Shown here in pieces: positions 62,385 to 64,000 of a stretch of DNA of 64,000 bases; the stretch's first letter is position 1, and every line of letters starts with the position of its first letter. Source of the DNA: Eutreptiella sp. 'Long Island Sound 2002'. Taxonomy: Eukaryota > Euglenozoa > Euglenophyceae > Eutreptiales > Eutreptiaceae. Position numbers and translations under genes: made by a program. The notes beneath the pieces were generated by a model. That model was not told the DNA's origin, did no database searches, and saw nothing but the letters and a program-made list of their open reading frames with translations. The stretch covers positions 133,113,691 through 133,177,690 of the forward strand of contig OZ038381.1 in assembly GCA_964036045.1 (NCBI GenBank). The letters run 5' to 3'.

Positions 62385-62640
62385 TTCGATGTGTCATGGG
62401 TTGTGCATGGGGCGCTAGGGTTGCAAGTTCCATGCTCTAGTAGGGATGCCATGGACGTGAGGAGGGGCCATGGCCACATGCAGGCTTCCCTTGGAGAGAG
62501 CGCGCTTCTTCATCATGGCCAATCCTAATGCCGAGCTCATCCAGCAAATCATGGAGCACGTATTTTGCCAAGCGTTCTAGGGTTGATCTAGGAAAGCGTT
62601 CCAGCGTTGATCTAGGCAGCGCGATTGGTCAATAGAACGT
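62385..62640 (+). repeat. Z-family repeat with a conserved micro-ORF, copy 2
   Basis: Parallel to 25735-25990, including GTGTCATGGGTTGTGCATGG, GGGATGCCATGGACGTGAGG, CCACATGCAGGCTTCCCT and the GCGTTCTAG/TTGATCTAGG repeats after the micro-ORF. Confidence 0.8.
62515..62580 (+). CDS. Micro-ORF or first exon, 21 aa, Z family
   Basis: Reads MANPNAELIQQIMEHVFCQA and F, then TAG in GTTCTAG. It shares the ELI-QIM-HVF core with 25864-25923 although many codons differ. Unknown function. Confidence 0.35.
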   Translation: MANPNAELIQQIMEHVFCQAF

Positions 62641-62690
62641 CCCTAGAAGGCAGCTAGAACAATTGCCTATAACGTCGCTAGAACGGTCCC

Positions 62691-63411
62691 GTGCCTTTGT
62701 CCTTAGCAAAGCCGTACCGCCCACCTACTAGCACAGCTGCTCTAGTAACCCCCACCCCAACCCCTGGCCCGACGCAAATCCCAAGCCCAGCTTCCTCCTC
62801 CTCTCTAGCCACCCCCTCACCCATGCGCCGCCGAAAATGCGCCGCGGCGGTAAAGGAGGACCTAGAGGAGGTGGAGGAGGTGGTGGAGGTGGAGGGGGGG
62901 GGGGCGAGGGGAAGGGAAAAGGAAAGGAACGGGGTGTCTCCTTCGACGAGCCGGAGGACTTGGAGGGGGTGGAGGCCCTCACGCTCTCCGGTTCGTTGAG
63001 GGCACAACGGGCAGCAAGGTTGAGGCCGGAGGAGAAGGTGAGGAGTTGGAGGCAAAGGAGGGGGAGTTACGTGCGGCGGGGGAGGAGGAGCGTGCAGACT
63101 GGGCAAGGGGCAATGGGGCACCGGGGGGACCGTCAGCCAAACGACGGTGTTGAGGAACTGGGATGTGGAGCTGGAGGGTGGTGTCGCTGGGTTCCAACAG
63201 GGAGGGGGGGGAGAAGGGGAAGAAGGGGAAGAAGAGGATGAGAGAGAAAGAGGGGGGCGCCTTCCGGGTGCCGGGGGAGCTCCTCTTCCACACCCGGGAG
63301 GAGGCAAAGCCCCACCTCCGAGAGGCCTTGGCGGAGGGGGACAATGGGGACGACGGGGATGACGAGGGGGGCAGAGGTGACGACCAGGGGGAGGGGGTGC
63401 AAGGGGGGTGA
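62691..63411 (+). pseudogene. Acidic/basic low-complexity protein gene, frameshifted
   Basis: Starts MPLSLAKPYRPPTSTAALVT and contains a Glu/Val run (VKEDLEEVEEVVEVEGGG). It shifts to GKGKGKERGVSFDEPEDLEG, then to EELEAKEGELRAAGEEERAD, ending GPSAKRRC and TGA at about 63150, a basic tail like the one that ends the ORF at 12689. A further open piece (63163-63411) reads FRVPGELLFHTREEAKPHLR with an acidic Gly/Asp tail. It may be a relative of the minus-strand gene at 23.5-24.9 kb. Frame changes suggest decay or splicing. Confidence 0.35.
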
Positions 63412-63432
63412 GGGGGGGGGTTGAAAGGGGGG

Positions 63433-63459
63433 ATTTGATTTGATTTGATTTGATTTGAT
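63433..63459. repeat. (ATTTG)n pentanucleotide microsatellite
   Basis: Five consecutive ATTTG units. Confidence 0.95.
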
Positions 63460-63662
63460 CTCGAGGGCCGATCGTGAGGCTTACAAGCCGCCTGGGGGGC
63501 GCTCAATGGGTGTCCCAATGACTCTGCATATCGGCCGGCCATGCATGCTGTGCACTCCCCGTCCGCGTGCGTTGGCCGTGGGGGGCAGGCTTGTCGCTGT
63601 GCCGCGGGCTGGGTGAGGAGCGGGGAGGGGAGGGAGGCATGGGCACCCGGGGGGGCCTATGC

Positions 63663-63663
<1 letters not shown>
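63460..63663. other. No supported gene
   Basis: GC-rich spacer between the low-complexity gene and the AT tract. Confidence 0.5.
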
Positions 63664-63701
<38 letters not shown>

Positions 63702-63710
63702 CATATATAT
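63664..63710. repeat. (TA)n microsatellite at the start of LINE copy 3
   Basis: A short TA run with TTTATACA near its end, then the first LINE codons. Confidence 0.95.
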
Positions 63711-64000
63711 GGGCTTTCCCGACCCTATTCTACGTAGCCACGCTCTTCTACCCTACAGATGTTGTGCATCGACAGCTAGACGCAAGCATGCGATGGGCAC
63801 TAGGGGTCAAGCCATGGAGTCTGCCAGTGGCGCAAATGATGCAGCCCAAGGACAGGGAGGGGGTGTCGCTGATGTGCGCTTCGGATTATGTATTGTGGGC
63901 ACACTCACGTCTGTACGTGGAGTATCTCCGAAAGCCGGGGCCCGTCCGTGCAGCCCTGTGGGAGGAGATGAAACGGGCGATGACCCGGCGCAGGAAAATC
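63711..64000 (+). mobile_element. LINE copy 3, 5' edge, RT thumb/linker region, cut by the window end
   Basis: A continuous frame runs from about 63711 to the window end: FPTLFYVATLFYPTDVVHRQ, LDASMRWALGVKPWSLPVAQ, then LWAHSRLYVEYLRKPGPVRA and EMKRAMTRRRKI. The W-A-L-G-V-x-x-W-x-L-P pattern is typical of the region between reverse transcriptase and RNase H in LINEs. This part is missing from copy 1. It begins directly at (TA)n, so it is 5'-truncated or inserted into the tract, and no stop is seen in the 290 bp available. Confidence 0.75.

Overview
The window is nuclear DNA of a microbial eukaryote, most likely a protist or alga with a large, repeat-rich genome. Evidence: GT-AG introns, an intron-split transposon gene, a 235-bp satellite, long (AT)n tracts, many poly-G/poly-C runs, LINE-type retrotransposons with endonuclease, reverse transcriptase and RNase H parts, and no bacterial operon structure. 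The lineage cannot be fixed from the sequence. Dinoflagellate, prasinophyte and haptophyte are all compatible. Little of the window looks like host housekeeping sequence. The clearest case is one exon of a MiaB-type tRNA methylthiotransferase near 57.2 kb.

Layout. 1-11.4 kb: about 48 copies of a 235-bp satellite, cut by the window edge. 11.46-12.69 kb: a Lys/Ala/Pro-rich ORF. 13.43-16.4 kb: a near-identical 1.44-kb tandem duplication whose units contain exon-like blocks separated by seven short, closely related intron-like modules. 16.6-18.4 kb: two inverted copies of a MITE-like family (here called X) around an (AT)n tract. 18.5-22.98 kb: 3' part of a 5'-truncated LINE on the minus strand. 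23-27 kb: further X copies, a promoter-like repeat family rich in TTCTAG/CTAGAA (Y), and a degenerate charged-protein gene. 27-30 kb: possible host exons and a 120-bp repeat. 30-34 kb: mostly featureless. 34.1-38.9 kb: two GTGCAG-type minisatellite arrays around a 1.6-kb palindrome. 39.5-56.1 kb: a LINE of about 10.5 kb, bounded on both sides by (AT)n, carrying a 5.5-kb DNA transposon inside it. 56.1-59.9 kb: an X fragment and scattered exons including the MiaB piece. 60.1-62.2 kb: a gene with an internal duplication. 62.4-63.4 kb: an acidic/basic low-complexity gene. 63.7 kb to the end: a third LINE copy starting at (TA)n.

How the parts relate. The LINE encodes, in order, an N-terminal region, a C48 (Ulp1-like) cysteine protease, a zinc-finger-like segment, an AP-type endonuclease, a reverse transcriptase (only the N-terminal part remains), RNase H and two zinc-binding segments. 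Its 3' UTR holds a foldable block that is conserved between the two copies. All three LINE copies touch (AT)n, and X elements also end in (AT)n, so AT microsatellites look like the shared insertion platform. The nested transposon has 10-bp terminal inverted repeats and two genes that I do not recognise. It, the intron-like modules and the conserved LINE 3' structure are the best candidates for undescribed biology.
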